Below are positions 1-10,667 of a stretch of 64,000 bases of DNA, piece by piece. Numbering within the stretch: the first letter of the stretch is position 1; each line of letters begins with the position of its first letter. The notes below the pieces were generated by a model that was given only the letters and a program-made list of their open reading frames with translations, ran no database searches and was not told the DNA's origin. Source of the stretch: Nyssa sinensis (lineage: Eukaryota > Streptophyta > Magnoliopsida > Cornales > Nyssaceae); assembly GCA_008638375.1 (NCBI GenBank), contig CM018051.1, positions 31,442,740 through 31,506,739 of the forward strand. The letters run 5' to 3'. Both the position numbers and the translations under genes were made by a program.

Positions 1-686
1 TCTCCTTTCTTCCGTTCCTGTTTTGTTACTCCAGCTTTTATCAGTTTCTTGCCACTGTTTTCCCACTATCTCACGTCTATCTCCTCATTCCAGACTGTTA
101 TCCTCTTTTATTTCCTATCAACACTGATGCAGTTAGTGGCTTTGCCACTTGTTGATTCCATGAGACCACTTGTCTTTATTATATGGCTATTGTTTGCATG
201 AAGGACACCTCACGGTTCTTGAAACCACATGGCTGCCACCAGTTTTTGGATTCAGCTGAAAACAGCCCACAGATTCTCTCCCTTAATCCCTTATTTAGTT
301 TACAATTTTTCTTCTTCTGATTTCTATTTCTTGTATTTTCTTTATACCAATATATGTATACACATATATATATATATATGTATTAGGCAGCCGTACACAT
401 ATGTTTGTATAAAATTTTATATCTTAAATTATAATCACATTAGTTCATATACACATGTGATTTTATATTTTATATTATTGTATACTACTATTAAATTTTT
501 GCTTCATTTATTTACGAATGTTCATGCCCAAATTTCATGATCTTAATTAAAGATTGACAGTTATCTTGAACTTCCTATTGGAAATTCATGTATTGGGATT
601 CAAAACTGTTTTTGTTATACAAGGCCTTTGGTCACTAATTAATACTTAGTGATTGGATGATTATTTTATTAGGTCGGGGTATTACA
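1..686 (-). mobile_element. Partial LTR (G), minus strand, cut by the window edge
   Basis: Read on the minus strand, the sequence starting at 686 is TGTAATACCCCGACC, the same kind of LTR start seen at the other LTRs of this window (TGTAATACCCTGACCC at 18957). The body leftward is AT-rich, with a TA microsatellite near 360-380 and pyrimidine-rich stretches, as in the 5' parts of the other minus-strand LTRs. It appears to interrupt the leader of element A. The left end and a target-site duplication cannot be seen, so this could also be a decayed fragment. No gene is visible in it; the 103-codon open frame at 229-540 is low-complexity. Confidence 0.4.
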
Positions 687-1298
687 ATAGGTGTGGCACT
701 GGTCGTAGCCTTAGCTTTCCGAGGGCAATTCCTTGTTTACCCTATGGGGTGATCCAACGGTGCCACTATTTCGACGTATATAGTTGTCTGTTGGGGTGAG
801 CTTGAGGCAGAGATTTGAGAATCTCTTTTATAAGGCGCTCAATTCAGTCTAATTGATCCTTGCCTATCCCAATATTCCTAGTATACACCATTGCTCTAAA
901 CCATAAGTGTTAGATAAGTATGTCCATAAAAGTCTACTCGTCTATGGTCTAATCGAGTCAATATAATCTATTGAGATATTCCTTTTTGTTAACCTTGTCT
1001 ATAAGATAACCATCAATGCTCAAAATAACAATCAATGTTCACATGAAATCTATATCATAGAGACTTCAATTCTATCTATTGATTCTAACTCTAAGTGATC
1101 TATGTGATTCATAATCGTCGATGCATTCCTTGGAATAACCATGTCTATAAAAATAACTAGTAAGGATAACCCGTAAGATGTCCAGTCAATCAATAAGAGA
1201 AAAATCAAGGATCGTATGAACTCCATATAAGGAAGGTCAGTTATATCTATTCATTCTATTTCTAGTCCTATCTCCCATGACTCACAATCGAACCTATA
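687..1298 (-). mobile_element. Leader of element A (internal region after the PBS)
   Basis: This lies directly downstream, on the minus strand, of the primer binding site at 1299-1310. The first bases after the PBS resemble the leader of element B at 22481-22510 (both read TCGATAGTGAGTCATGGGAG or close to it). No coding frame is visible. The stretch 687-870 does not match the B leader by eye and may be something else. Confidence 0.5.
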
Positions 1299-1310
1299 GC
1301 TCTGATACCA
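1299..1310 (-). promoter_or_regulatory. Primer binding site, initiator tRNA-Met, element A
   Basis: The plus strand reads GCTCTGATACCA, so the minus strand reads TGGTATCAGAGC, the complement of the 3' end of plant initiator tRNA-Met. It lies three bases from the LTR end at 1314. This shows that the LTR at 1314-4653 is a 5' LTR on the minus strand rather than a solo LTR. Confidence 0.9.
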
Positions 1311-4208
1311 AGCTGTCACGACCCGAAATCCACCCTATGCGGATCTCGTGTCGCGGGGCCGACCCGAAGGCCGTCCCTACTTTTTCCATTCCTGTATCAT
1401 AGTACTAATATGCAAAGTACTAAAACCTCAAAACAATAACAGCGGAAGTCTTTCAATACACAATGTTAGCGAAAGTCTTTACAATACATAATATGGTTCT
1501 ACATAAACAAAATAAGAACCAAACATGACCAGCACCCGAGGGTGGTGAATACATGGGAGAACTAAAACATAAACTGATGCATTTCCTCAAATGTCCTTTT
1601 ACGTCTTTAAACTCCTACCGGGGTCTCGCGGCATCAGTACCTGAAATGGGGGTGAGGAGGGTGGAATGAGCTACAAGAGCCCAGCAAGTAAATACAGATC
1701 TCCGACACTGGTATCGAGGATCATAAAAGAATATGAATTCAAGAACAAGAATATGATAGCCAATCATAATCAATAAGATGCTATGATAGCCAATGGGAAC
1801 AGTTGCCATAAGGGCCAATAAACAATAGAACACAATGTACAATTAGGAGTAAGGGACATAACATCAACATGAAACTCTTAACATGTGAACAGTGGCAAAT
1901 GAACAGTGGGATCACCATGTGTAATCAGTAGGAATGGCATAACAATGTCCTGGAATTCTCGACGAAAATACAATAACAAGAAAGTACTGCCATTATAATT
2001 GATCACAATAAATCAATAAAGGAATATCTCGCAATACAAGATAATCACAAGAACAATATAATTCAACAATTATAGTTGAGCAATCGTATAAGAGATGCTT
2101 TTGTTCTGTGTCAGGGCTTGATATGCCCTCGGTCCTTGGGGGCCCGGTTTACCCCCTTCAGTGCATTCCAGTGTATGGCCATATGTCCGTTCACGGACTC
2201 GACCCGAAGGTCTTCAGTGAATTTAAAAGCATCGGATGGATATTGTGACTGAGCACAAATCCAGTATACATAAACATTTCATGATCATACATGATTCCAT
2301 AGGAGTATATAAAAATGGAATATCATCAATTCAATGGAAACATAACAATAGACATTTCAAAGCACGGTTCAACATGATAACAATGGTACAACAATAAATC
2401 AATGTCCACCAGATAGAACAATATCACATTGTGGAGACAATAACATCAGATACGCTCAGGAGTACAAGTTTGGCAGTAAAAGAATGAACTTGGCTTGATA
2501 ACACCACATGGAAGAGAAAGGGTATCTACTTAACTCTAATGCATTGCTAAATCAGTCTCCTGTAGGTTTTCCTTTTCCCGTTGAGTTCCCTATATATCAG
2601 TAAATACGTTTCAGAATAATTTCTATTCACCAAATTCTATGCCTTGCTATGATCAGTATTTCTAATACTTATTTAGACTTTTATATGTCTGTTGTTCTCG
2701 GAACCTCTTTTCATAATTTTGACATTACCAATAGATTCGGAAGGTTCAGAATAATAAAAATTCACTAGTTCTTTAATTCAATCGGAGTCCATTTGACTCA
2801 CCTATGAAGCAGGGGTATTTTGGTCATTTTTACAAGTCGTAACTTTTTGGGACTCCGTCTCGTGAAACGGACCTCACCATTGGACTCAGAGCATGCGAGA
2901 TAATAAAAATTGACTATTCATTTGCCCTATTTGGACCTCGTTTGACCCACTTTTGAGTCAGGGGTATTTTTGTAAAATTAACATTTAATTAATTTTTCTT
3001 TTTGGGCCTTAGTGTAATTTTTCAAAACATTTGGGGCCGGTTCATAAATTCCATAAGCTGCGGTCTGAACCAGTTGGTTCAGACCCCAAAACCCTAAACC
3101 GGTCAGCCTTTCTCCTGGACCAAACGGTTCAGTTTCATTCAAGAACCGAAATACAATAAACCCAATTCCCTATCCCTATCCATGGTTCGGTTAACCCGAA
3201 AACCCAATTCTATTTATTATCCCAGTTACCAAACAGCCCTAAATCCATTTAAACCAAAACCCAAAACGACACAGTTTAGCTCCGTTTTTATTTTCGGTCG
3301 GGTACCGACCCGATCCAACCCGGATCCGTCCCCGAATAGACCCACGCTTTTCCGATCGTCTTCCCCACGTCTCCGGTAGGTTTCCGGCGTGCACTGTCGT
3401 CCTCTCCGGCGATGGTGACTCATTTTTAATCATTTTTTAAGCTGTTTTCAATGCCGTTCCATTCCTTTCCCTCCAAGGATCTCGACCCTAGCCTCGACTT
3501 GCCCTAAAGCCCTCCCCATCATCACGAAATAGGGGTTTAACATTTTCGGCCGATTCTCCGGCCATGTGGATTCTTCTATTTCATGGCGTTTAAATCACGG
3601 TTTTGGCTCAAAAATGTTTCTAGTGTGTTTCTACACTTGTGTAGGTCATTTCTAACAACTCAAAACAAGTTTTTAAACATAAAGTTCATGGAACCCGATT
3701 ATCCCCCCCGAACCTGCAACTCAAATTTTCTCTATGGTTTCTACACCATTTAGCTTCGTTCTTTTTGCAATAATTTCTATATTTCATGCTTGTTCAGACC
3801 CCACAATTATATCTAAGCTTTATGCTTTAAATCAAAATAACAGAACTGAAATCAATTACCTGGGTTTCGGATTTTGAGCTCACTATGACTCTCCCACCTT
3901 TCTGTTTCTGAACCAATCTCTCTCCCTTCTTCTCCCTTTCAGTTCCTGACCCTTCTTTCCTTTTCTAACCTCTCATCTCTCAAACCCGTATACATATATA
4001 TATATATATATACAAAACACTCACCGCCTCTTCTCTCTCTACCTTATCTCTCTCTCTCTCTCTCTCTCTTGCAGTCATCCTTGACTGCAGAGAATTGCCC
4101 CTTAAATCTCCTCCATCCACGTACCTCATATACATATATATATATATATTTACATATATACATATATCACATATACACACACCACCAAGTCGGTTGGTGT
4201 GGTTTCCC

Positions 4209-4258
4209 AAACACACACACACACAGTGATGCACACACACACACACAGTGATGCACAC
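4209..4258. repeat. (AC)n microsatellite pair
   Basis: Two AC-dinucleotide runs are separated by a short AGTGATGC segment that recurs after the second run. They lie in the U3 part of LTR A. Confidence 0.9.
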
Positions 4259-4324
4259 ATACTGATATTTGTATTAGAACTTCCCTTCTTTCCATTTTAT
4301 TTCCTTTCATTTAATTATATTGTC

Positions 4325-4328
<4 letters not shown>

Positions 4329-4361
<33 letters not shown>
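4329..4361. repeat. (TA)n microsatellite
   Basis: An uninterrupted TA-dinucleotide run lies in the U3 part of LTR A. Confidence 0.9.
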
Positions 4362-4363
<2 letters not shown>

Positions 4364-5071
4364 TCCAACCGTATATATATATGTATATATAATATTCATA
4401 ATCATTTAAATTTACTTAAAAAAATTATGCGTCGACATTCACTTGCACGTTTTTCAGTAATTCGGCTTCCGGTGCAACGGCACCCGGACACCCGTGACTG
4501 TTTGCCTCTCGTACCTATGCATCGTAATTAAACAATACAGTCTATTACGCATCCACTTTTATTTATGTCATTTCACGGCTTATAATTCGGGATTACATTT
4601 TATAGCCCGGTGCAGCCCGGTGCACATGCTATATCCCGGGTCGGGATATTACAAACTCTGTAGAATTCTGAAGCAGATTGTTCTGAACCAAAGACTTATG
4701 AAAATAACTAGGTGACTTGTGTCCGTCATTCTGATGATTGAAACTTCTGTTTCTGAGTCCCTAGGATCGGAATATATCAGAACTGTTGGCCTTTATATGT
4801 GTGGCCTGTTAAGGAATAGATGAGACTGGGAGATCTGTATACTGGATGGGAGGCCTGTATATTTAGACTTTGCTTTTTTCATCATTTTAGAAGCTTCAGT
4901 GCCGAACTGCGATTGTTCCGTTCAGGAGAACCCTGCACCCTGTCTTTTGGTATTCCAAAAGGCAGGTTTAATGCATCGTTTATTTATACGATTGTCGTTT
5001 GGGTTTTCGAGGCCAACCTTTCTTTTAACCGTTGCGACGGTCTAGTTGAATGGCTTTTGGACTGCAAGGGT

Positions 5072-5083
5072 CTATATATATGA
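5072..5083 (+). promoter_or_regulatory. TATA box of the antisense unit in Tat1
   Basis: CTATATATATGA is followed at 5084 by a purine-rich GAAAGGGGGC stretch, the arrangement of a plant RNA polymerase II core promoter on the plus strand. It faces against the direction of Tat1 pol. Confidence 0.45.
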
Positions 5084-5790
5084 GAAAGGGGGCATACGGT
5101 TGCGCCTAATCTTTTTACCTCCTTGTTCTCAAACTGTTCCTCTGTTTAGATGTCACCGGAAACTTGCCGTTTGCCTGGAGATGATTGACGATTCCCAGTC
5201 CGGGTTAGGAATGATTAAACTGTGACCGAGAGTTAACCTTCCCTTTGATTCAGTCTCCAAGGAAGGATTAGAGGAGGCGTAGATCCTCTTGTCCATCTTG
5301 GCATCTGATCGAGATTTCTCCGATTGGAGGTGGACCCTCCTTGATTCAACCGAGGCTTGGAGTTTTAGTGATGCAAACGAAGGTGGGATGCCTCCTTCCC
5401 TTTGTGTCTTGGCAGAGACCCTTGCTCAAACCGGCTGGGGTGTCGTGCCGAATTTGAGGGAAACGAAGGTGGAGAATAAAGGTCTCCTAAGACCCAAAGC
5501 CCTTATTATCCGTTGGTATTGAGATCAGTGACAGTGATGATGAAATGGCCTGGGTGCTTCTTGATGCAGATTGGGGTTCAGGGTTCCTTCCTTTCAAATG
5601 GGAGTCGGCGGTGGCGGTAATGGAAGTTTGGAACTTGGGCCCCTTTCCCATCCGAGAAAGCCATGATGTCGCAAAACGTAATGATGTCTTTATTGTAGTT
5701 TTTGTAAAACGTAGTGTTGCTTCGTTGTAACTTTTCTGTACTTGTTTTGTTTCCAGTCTCCTTGTACTGATGTAAATTTTCTGAATCATT

Positions 5791-5796
5791 AATAAA
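5791..5796 (+). terminator. Polyadenylation signal of the antisense unit
   Basis: AATAAA follows the last open frame (ends 5730) by about 60 bp and is preceded by a T-rich tract. It is a candidate plus-strand 3' end. Confidence 0.4.
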
Positions 5797-5830
5797 ATTG
5801 AGTTCCTTCTTCTTAAATCTGATGTTCTTT

Positions 5831-6134
5831 GTGTTTGAATGTGCTCTTTTGGAGTTAAAACACCTTCTCATGCACTTCTGATGAATAACTCTTCTGTATG
5901 TTCTAAGAGTAGATCAAGGAACTTATGTAAAACTTGAAGTCTTGAACCAATGTACTTTAAGCCTGCTCGGTACTGTAGTATTCGTTGCTTGTTGGTACAT
6001 AAGCCAAATAATCTAAGTGTCAGCTTTAAGGTGTTCCGATCTAGGAAACTTGTGTAGATAGTAGTTGGACTTTGGTTGAAGATGCTTGGAACTTCTATCT
6101 TTGGATGGACCGGATCATAGAATCTGTATATCGA
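5831..6134. other. Tat1 3' region without recognisable content
   Basis: This spacer lies between the antisense unit and the tandem array. I see no open frame of note, no repeat and no polypurine tract that would mark a 3' LTR. Confidence 0.5.
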
Positions 6135-6693
6135 AGATGGACCAGGCTCGGAAGGCCTGTGCATTATGGATGGACCAGGCTCTAGAGGCCTGTGCATTAA
6201 AAGATGGACCAAGCACTAAGGCTTGTGCATTATAGATGGACCAAGCTCTAGAGGCCTGTGCATTAAAAGATGGACCAAGCACTAAGGCTTGTGCATTAAA
6301 GATGGACCAGGCTCTGGAGGCCTGTGCATTTAAATATGGACCAAGCACTAAGGCTTGTGTATTAAAGATAGACCAGGCTCTGAAGGCCTGTGTATTTAAA
6401 TATGGACCAAGCACTAAGGCTTGTGCATTAAAGATGGACCAGGCTCTAGAGGCCTGTGCATTTAGATATGGACCAAGCACTAAGGCTTGTGCATTATAGA
6501 TGGACCAGGGCCGGTTTGTGCATTAAAGATGGACCAGGCTCTTGAGGCCTGTGCATTTAAATATAGACCAAGCACTAAGACTTGTGCATTAGAGATGGAC
6601 CAAGCTCTAGAGGCCTGTGCATTTAAATATGGACCAAGCACTAAGGCTTGTGCATTATAGATGGCCCAGGCTCTAGAGGCCTGTGCATTAAAG
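6135..6693. repeat. Tandem array of about 33-bp monomers in 66-bp dimers (Tat1 3' UTR)
   Basis: About 17 monomers alternate between two types: one contains GGACCAGGCTCTAGAGGCCT and the other GGACCAAGCACTAAGGCTTG, each followed by TGTGCATT. The higher-order period is therefore about 66 bp. Because 66 is divisible by three, the array stays open in several frames on both strands; the repeat-encoded peptides (for example NAQASRAWSIF on the minus strand) are probably a by-product. Its position just after the integrase stop codon matches the hypervariable, tandem-repeat-bearing 3' UTRs known from Tat-lineage elements. Part of one unit near 6508-6520 is truncated. Confidence 0.9.
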
Positions 6694-6733
6694 ACAAACA
6701 TCTTATGGAGGTATTAAAAAGAAAGAGACATCT

Positions 6734-7791
6734 TTATTGATAATACTTCCGTAAATGCTCCACGTTCCACGGCCTAGGAATAGGCTTCCCAATCATGTCT
6801 TCTAGCCAGTAGGTGGTAGGCCTAACAACCTTCGTCACTCTGTAGGGGCCTTCCCAGTTCGGAGACAACTTTCCTATAGTGGGATCCTTGGTGTTTGGAA
6901 AAACTCTTCTTAAGACAAAGTCTCCAACTTGAAAGCAGACCGTCTTGAGTCCCACCTTGGATTTGTTGACCATTATTTGCTGATAGGCTTCCATCCTGAT
7001 GCTGGCTTATCCCTTTTTTCTTCAAGCAAATCCAAATTTTCTGTCAGCTGCTGATCATTGGATTCTTGCTCGAAGGCTTCAGTCCTTAAAGTTGGCTTAC
7101 CGATCTCAACCGGGATTACTGCTTCTGTACCATAGGCCAGTGAGAAGGGAGTTTCAGAGGTGGGAGTTCTTCTGGTTATTCTGTAGGCCCAAAGAACCCC
7201 AGGGAGTTCCTCTGCCCACTTTCCTTTGGCCTGCTCCAACCTTTTCTTTAATCCATCAAGGATCGTTCGGTTGGTGACCTCTGCTTGCCCATTTGCTTGT
7301 GGATGGCCTGGAGAGGCAAAGTGTTGCCTAATGTTGAGATTTTCACAAACTTTTTTGAAGCCTTTACCAGTGAACTGCGTCCCATTATCAGAGATGATCA
7401 CACGTGGTATCCTGAACCTATACACAATGTTATTCCAAGTGAAGTTTTCAACTTCCTTCTCAATGATATGTGTAAGAGGCTCAACTTCAGCCCATTTGGA
7501 GAAGTAATCAATGGCTACCAGAAGATACTTCCTGTTTGGTGGGGCTTTAGGTAATGGACCCACAATATCCATTCCCCACTGAGCAAAGGGCCAAGGACTA
7601 GTAATCGGGATGAGCTCGTGATGAGGCTGGTGTTGATATGGGGCAAACCTTTGGCATTTGTCGCACTTCTGTACGTACTCCTTAGCCTGCCTTAGCATGC
7701 TAGGCCAGTAATAGCCTTGCATTAGAGCTCGGTGAGCTATCGTTCTGCCCCCATTATGATTCCCGCAAATTCCTTTATGTATTTCAGCCAA
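6734..7791 (-). pseudogene. Tat1 integrase (IN), frameshifted
   Basis: The larger open frame (7791-6973, 272 codons) carries a zinc-binding HHCC domain (GNHNGGRTIAH, then CDKC) and the DDE core: GMDIVGP, then SDNGTQF, then GQAEVTN for the catalytic Asp, Asp and Glu. All three acidic residues are visible. A frameshift near 6975-6995 separates the C-terminal part (6994-6734), which has the NWEGPYRV motif of Ty3/gypsy integrases and the Tat-type ending WNVEHLRKYYQ. The frame upstream of 7791 continues as the RNase H-IN linker, broken by a stop just before 7791. Integrase would insert the element's cDNA into the nucleus's chromosomes. There is no chromodomain, as expected for Tat elements. It is inactive as it stands. 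Confidence 0.9.
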
Positions 7792-8097
7792 GACCTATTG
7801 TGATTCTTCTGGAGTTAAGCATTTTAACAGGGGTTGAGAATAGGACTTTTTGTAGAGCTTGTTGTTCAGGATCAGGTATTGAGTTGCTCTGATCTGGATT
7901 CTCCTTGCTTTGTTTTTATCCTCTGAGAGGAGCCCTGAGCTTAAGTACCGGAGGATCGGGGTCATCCAGTTCTAGGGCTGTTCAACAATTTGGGCAACTT
8001 GGGCTTCTTCTATGCTGGGTCCTGGCTAATAGGAGATTTTTATCGCAGATTCCCCTTCTGCCATCAGGCGGGATGCCATGTTCGCCAAAGCGTCTGC

Positions 8098-8571
8098 TCA
8101 GCAGTTCTGGCTTCTTTCTATTTTCTGGATGGAAAACGTCTGGAATGAGGATTTCAAGAGCTTTACCAGTTCGGAATACCGAAGCATCCTATCATCTTTA
8201 ATGGAGAATTCTCCCAGAACTTGGCTTACCACCAACTGGGAATCTGAGAAGACCTCAAGGTTCTGCACCTCGCATTCCAGAGCCAACTTCATACCTAAGA
8301 TTAGGGCTTCATATTCTGCTTCATTGTTGGAAGCCCGGAATCCCAGGCTAATCGCTTTCTCTGATAAGAGCCCGTCAGGGGACTGTAATACTAGGCCCAC
8401 TCCAGAACCCTGATCAGTTGATGACCCATCAATGTAGAGCTGCCACATCTCTAAAGTTTCAAAGGGTTGTGCTTGGTTTTGAAGTACTGGGGTGAACTCA
8501 GCAACGAAATCTGCCAAGGCTTGTCCCTTTATGGAGTTCCGTGGCACATATGATATGTCGAATTCCCCCAA
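8098..8571 (-). pseudogene. Tat1 archaeal-type second RNase H domain
   Basis: This 157-codon frame begins at the end of the ordinary Ty3/gypsy RNase H (GEFDISYVPR, then KGQALADF). It continues into an RNase H of the archaeal/plant type with LYIDGSS, NEAEYEAL and SDSQLVV, which supply the expected Asp-Glu-Asp active-site residues. This extra RNase H after the normal one is a hallmark of the Tat clade. In the polyprotein it would degrade RNA in the RNA-DNA hybrid. The frame differs from that of RT (9977-8805), so at least one frameshift lies between 8805 and 8571. Its C-terminus stops at 8098 before the linker to integrase. Confidence 0.85.
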
Positions 8572-9977
8572 CTCTACAGACCATTTTACTAGTCTTCCCG
8601 AAACCTCAGGCTTCTACAGTATCGACTTCAGGGGATAGGCGGTTGGGATTTCGATTGGATGGGCTTGGAAATATGGTCGGAGCTTCCGAGCTAATATTAC
8701 CAGAGCGAAAGCTAACTTCTCAACCTCTGGGTATCTTTTCTCGGTGTCGAGTAATGCCCTACTGATGTAGAATATGGGCCTCTGGACTCTCCTATCCTAT
8801 CTGACTAGTGTGGAGCTGACCGCGTTTTCAGAGACTGCAAGGTAAAGGAATACTTTTCCCCTTGGACTGGTTTTGACAGTAGTTCTGGAGAGACAAGGTA
8901 CTCCTTCAGTCCTTGGAAAGCTTTCTCACATTCCTTCGTCCACTGTAAAGCTTTGTTGCCCTTTAAAGCTTTGAAGAAAGGTAGGCAACGATCAGTGAAT
9001 TTGGAGATAAACCTGCTTAGTGCCGCAATTTTGCCATTCAGAGCTTGAATATCCTTTCTGGTTTTTGGTGACTCTAGTCCGATTAGAGCTTGGATTTGGG
9101 TAGGGTCCGCCTCGATACCCCGCTGAGAGACAATGTATCCCAAGAATTTTCCCTTTGTCACCCCAAAGGTGCATTTCGAGGGATTGAGCTTCATCTTGTG
9201 CTGTCTTAGGATATCGAAGGTCTGGGATAAGTGCTGGAGGTGACTACCTTTCTATAGACTTTTGACCAGCATGTCATCAATATATACCTCCATGGTGCTG
9301 CCAAGCAGTGAGCTGAACATCCTGTTGACCAGCCGCTGGTAAGTGGCCCCAACATTCTTCAAACCGAACGGCATCACTCTGTAGCAATAGAGACCTCGTT
9401 CGGTAATGAAGGCTGTCTTCTCCTGGTCTAGAGGGTACATCTGGATTTGATTATACCTAGAATAGGCATCCATAAAACTCATGAGTTCGTGCCCTGCAGT
9501 AGCATCAACTAGTTGGTCTATTCTTGGCAGTGGAAAGCTGTCCTTGGGGCAAGCTTTATTGAGGTCTGAATAGTCGACGCAGACTCTTCATTTGCCATTT
9601 TTCTTTTTGATGAGGACAGTATTGGCTAGCCAGTCTGGGTAGAATACTTCGCGTATCATCTTGGCTTCAAGCAGCCTCTGGACTTCCTCATTTATGACCC
9701 AATGCCGTTCTGGAGCAATCGGCCTTCTTTTTTGTCTCACTGGTGGGTGATTTGGATCTACCATCAACTTGTGAGTTATGAGGTTAGGGTCTATACCTTC
9801 CATATCCTTGGTCTCCCAAGCAAATACAGAGAGGTTGTCTTTCAGAAACCTGATTATCTTCTCTTGCTCGGTTTGTGTCAGGTTTGGGCCAATGTATAAA
9901 TAGCGCCCTTCTGACTCTGAACTGACGAACACTTTGATGGGCTCGCCAATGGGTTTGGCTCGGCTGTCCCATCCCAT
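8572..9977 (-). pseudogene. Tat1 reverse transcriptase and first RNase H, broken
   Basis: One reading frame, interrupted by stops, covers RT. The fingers/palm part lies at 9977-9588 (RRPIAPERH, LIKKKNGK) and the palm at 9482-9252 (MDAYSRYNQIQM, then VMPFGLKNVGATYQ). The catalytic YIDD is encoded at 9284-9273. The thumb and connection follow at 9194-8805 (KCTFGV, LGYIVSQRGIEADP). A stop falls directly after NGK near 9585, where the family has Trp, consistent with TGG to TGA. The first RNase H (8572-8804) is recognisable only in pieces and shifts frame. RT would copy the element's RNA in cytoplasmic particles. It is not functional here. Confidence 0.9.
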
Positions 9978-10073
9978 TGGGCTTAGGGGTTCTTCGATGC
10001 TGGACGGGCAACCTTCCTCCTCGGGAGTGTGGGAGAGAACTGGATCTGTACAGTCTCAAGTATACTGTAATTT

Positions 10074-10667
10074 CTATTTGGTAGCCTTCTCCTTAAGTGC
10101 AATGGCATGGCACTCTCGAGAAGTCGGCTGACACCCTCTGATAGAGTGAACGTTCTGATTGTGGACATACTTCAGACATTGGTGCAAGGTCGAGGTGACC
10201 GCCCCTATCTGGTGTAGCCATGGTCTCCCGATTATGACGTTGTAGGCAGATTTCATATTCAACACCATGTATTCTGAGATGGTGGTTTTCTGTCCTTTAC
10301 CTTCTCCTACAGTAGTAGCCAGGTCGATCCTTCCCAATGGGGTACTGAGATTGCCATCAAAGGCTGCCATCATGGAAGTAGTAGGCTTGACGCTGTGGTG
10401 GTCAATCTTCATCTGTTTGAGTGGCTCATAGAACAGTATATTCACAGAGCTGCCAGTGTCAACCAGAACCCTTCTAATCTCGAAGTTGGCAATCTTGAGA
10501 GTGATGACGAGGGCATCACTGTGAGGACAGTGTACCCCAGCCAGGTCCTGTTCTGTAAACTGAATCTCCGGCTCTGGTTTGAGCCTTTTTTCAACGTTGG
10601 AGATCTGCAATACGTCTAGGGCAGCCCTTGCCTCCCGAGCATACCTCTTCCTTGCCCTATTGGACAT
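10074..10667 (-). pseudogene. Tat1 protease and linker
   Basis: A 197-codon open frame has the retroviral aspartic-protease active site VLVDTGSSVNILF (DTG encoded at 10460-10452) and, downstream, VIIGRPWLHQIGAV, the second conserved protease motif of Tat elements. It lies in the same frame as gag and RT, so gag-protease-RT was one polyprotein. The enzyme would cut the polyprotein during particle maturation. The frame runs out at 10074; between there and RT (9977) it is broken. Confidence 0.9.

Larger units (their letters stand above)
1314..4653 (-). mobile_element. 5' LTR of element A (Tekay/Del-type), 3340 bp
   Basis: The plus-strand left end is TGTCACGACCCGAAATCC and the right end is CGGGTCGGGATATTACA, so the minus strand runs TGTAATATCCCGACCCGGG to TTCGGGTCGTGACA. 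By eye it aligns over most of its length with the 3' LTR of element B (24354-27722), but the outer U3 part next to 4653 is different. It contains a (TA)n tract (4329-4361), (AC)n tracts (4209-4258) and (CT)n tracts. It has no coding capacity. The flank at 4654-4658 is AACTC; the partner copy would lie outside the window. Confidence 0.9.
4654..5830 (+). pseudogene. Antisense gene-like unit in the 3' region of Tat1
   Basis: This segment lies downstream of Tat1 pol but reads on the opposite strand. It has, in order, a TATA box (5072-5083), a candidate leader, plus-strand open frames at 5289-5522 (77 codons) and 5545-5730 (61 codons, running toward it from about 5500 in another frame), and an AATAAA signal at 5791. 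The second frame includes the acidic, Trp-rich segment SDSDDEMAWVLLDADWGSG; a frameshift near 5500 separates the two. I do not recognise a domain. Tat-lineage elements of several plants are known to carry extra open frames in antisense orientation between pol and the 3' LTR, and this fits that position. It could instead be an unrelated insertion, because no boundaries are visible. Confidence 0.45.

Noticed and set aside
1615..1842. Frame in LTR A with counterparts at 21889-22131 and 27146-27388
   Set aside because: It is conserved only because the LTRs are related; the sequences differ by indels and contain no domain.
5487..5871. Minus-strand frames opposite the antisense unit of Tat1
   Set aside because: They overlap each other and the better-supported plus-strand unit, and show no known domain.
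6115..6701. Repetitive open frames on both strands (22-residue peptide repeats)
   Set aside because: They arise because the 66-bp repeat is a multiple of three; there is no start context, domain or conservation evidence.
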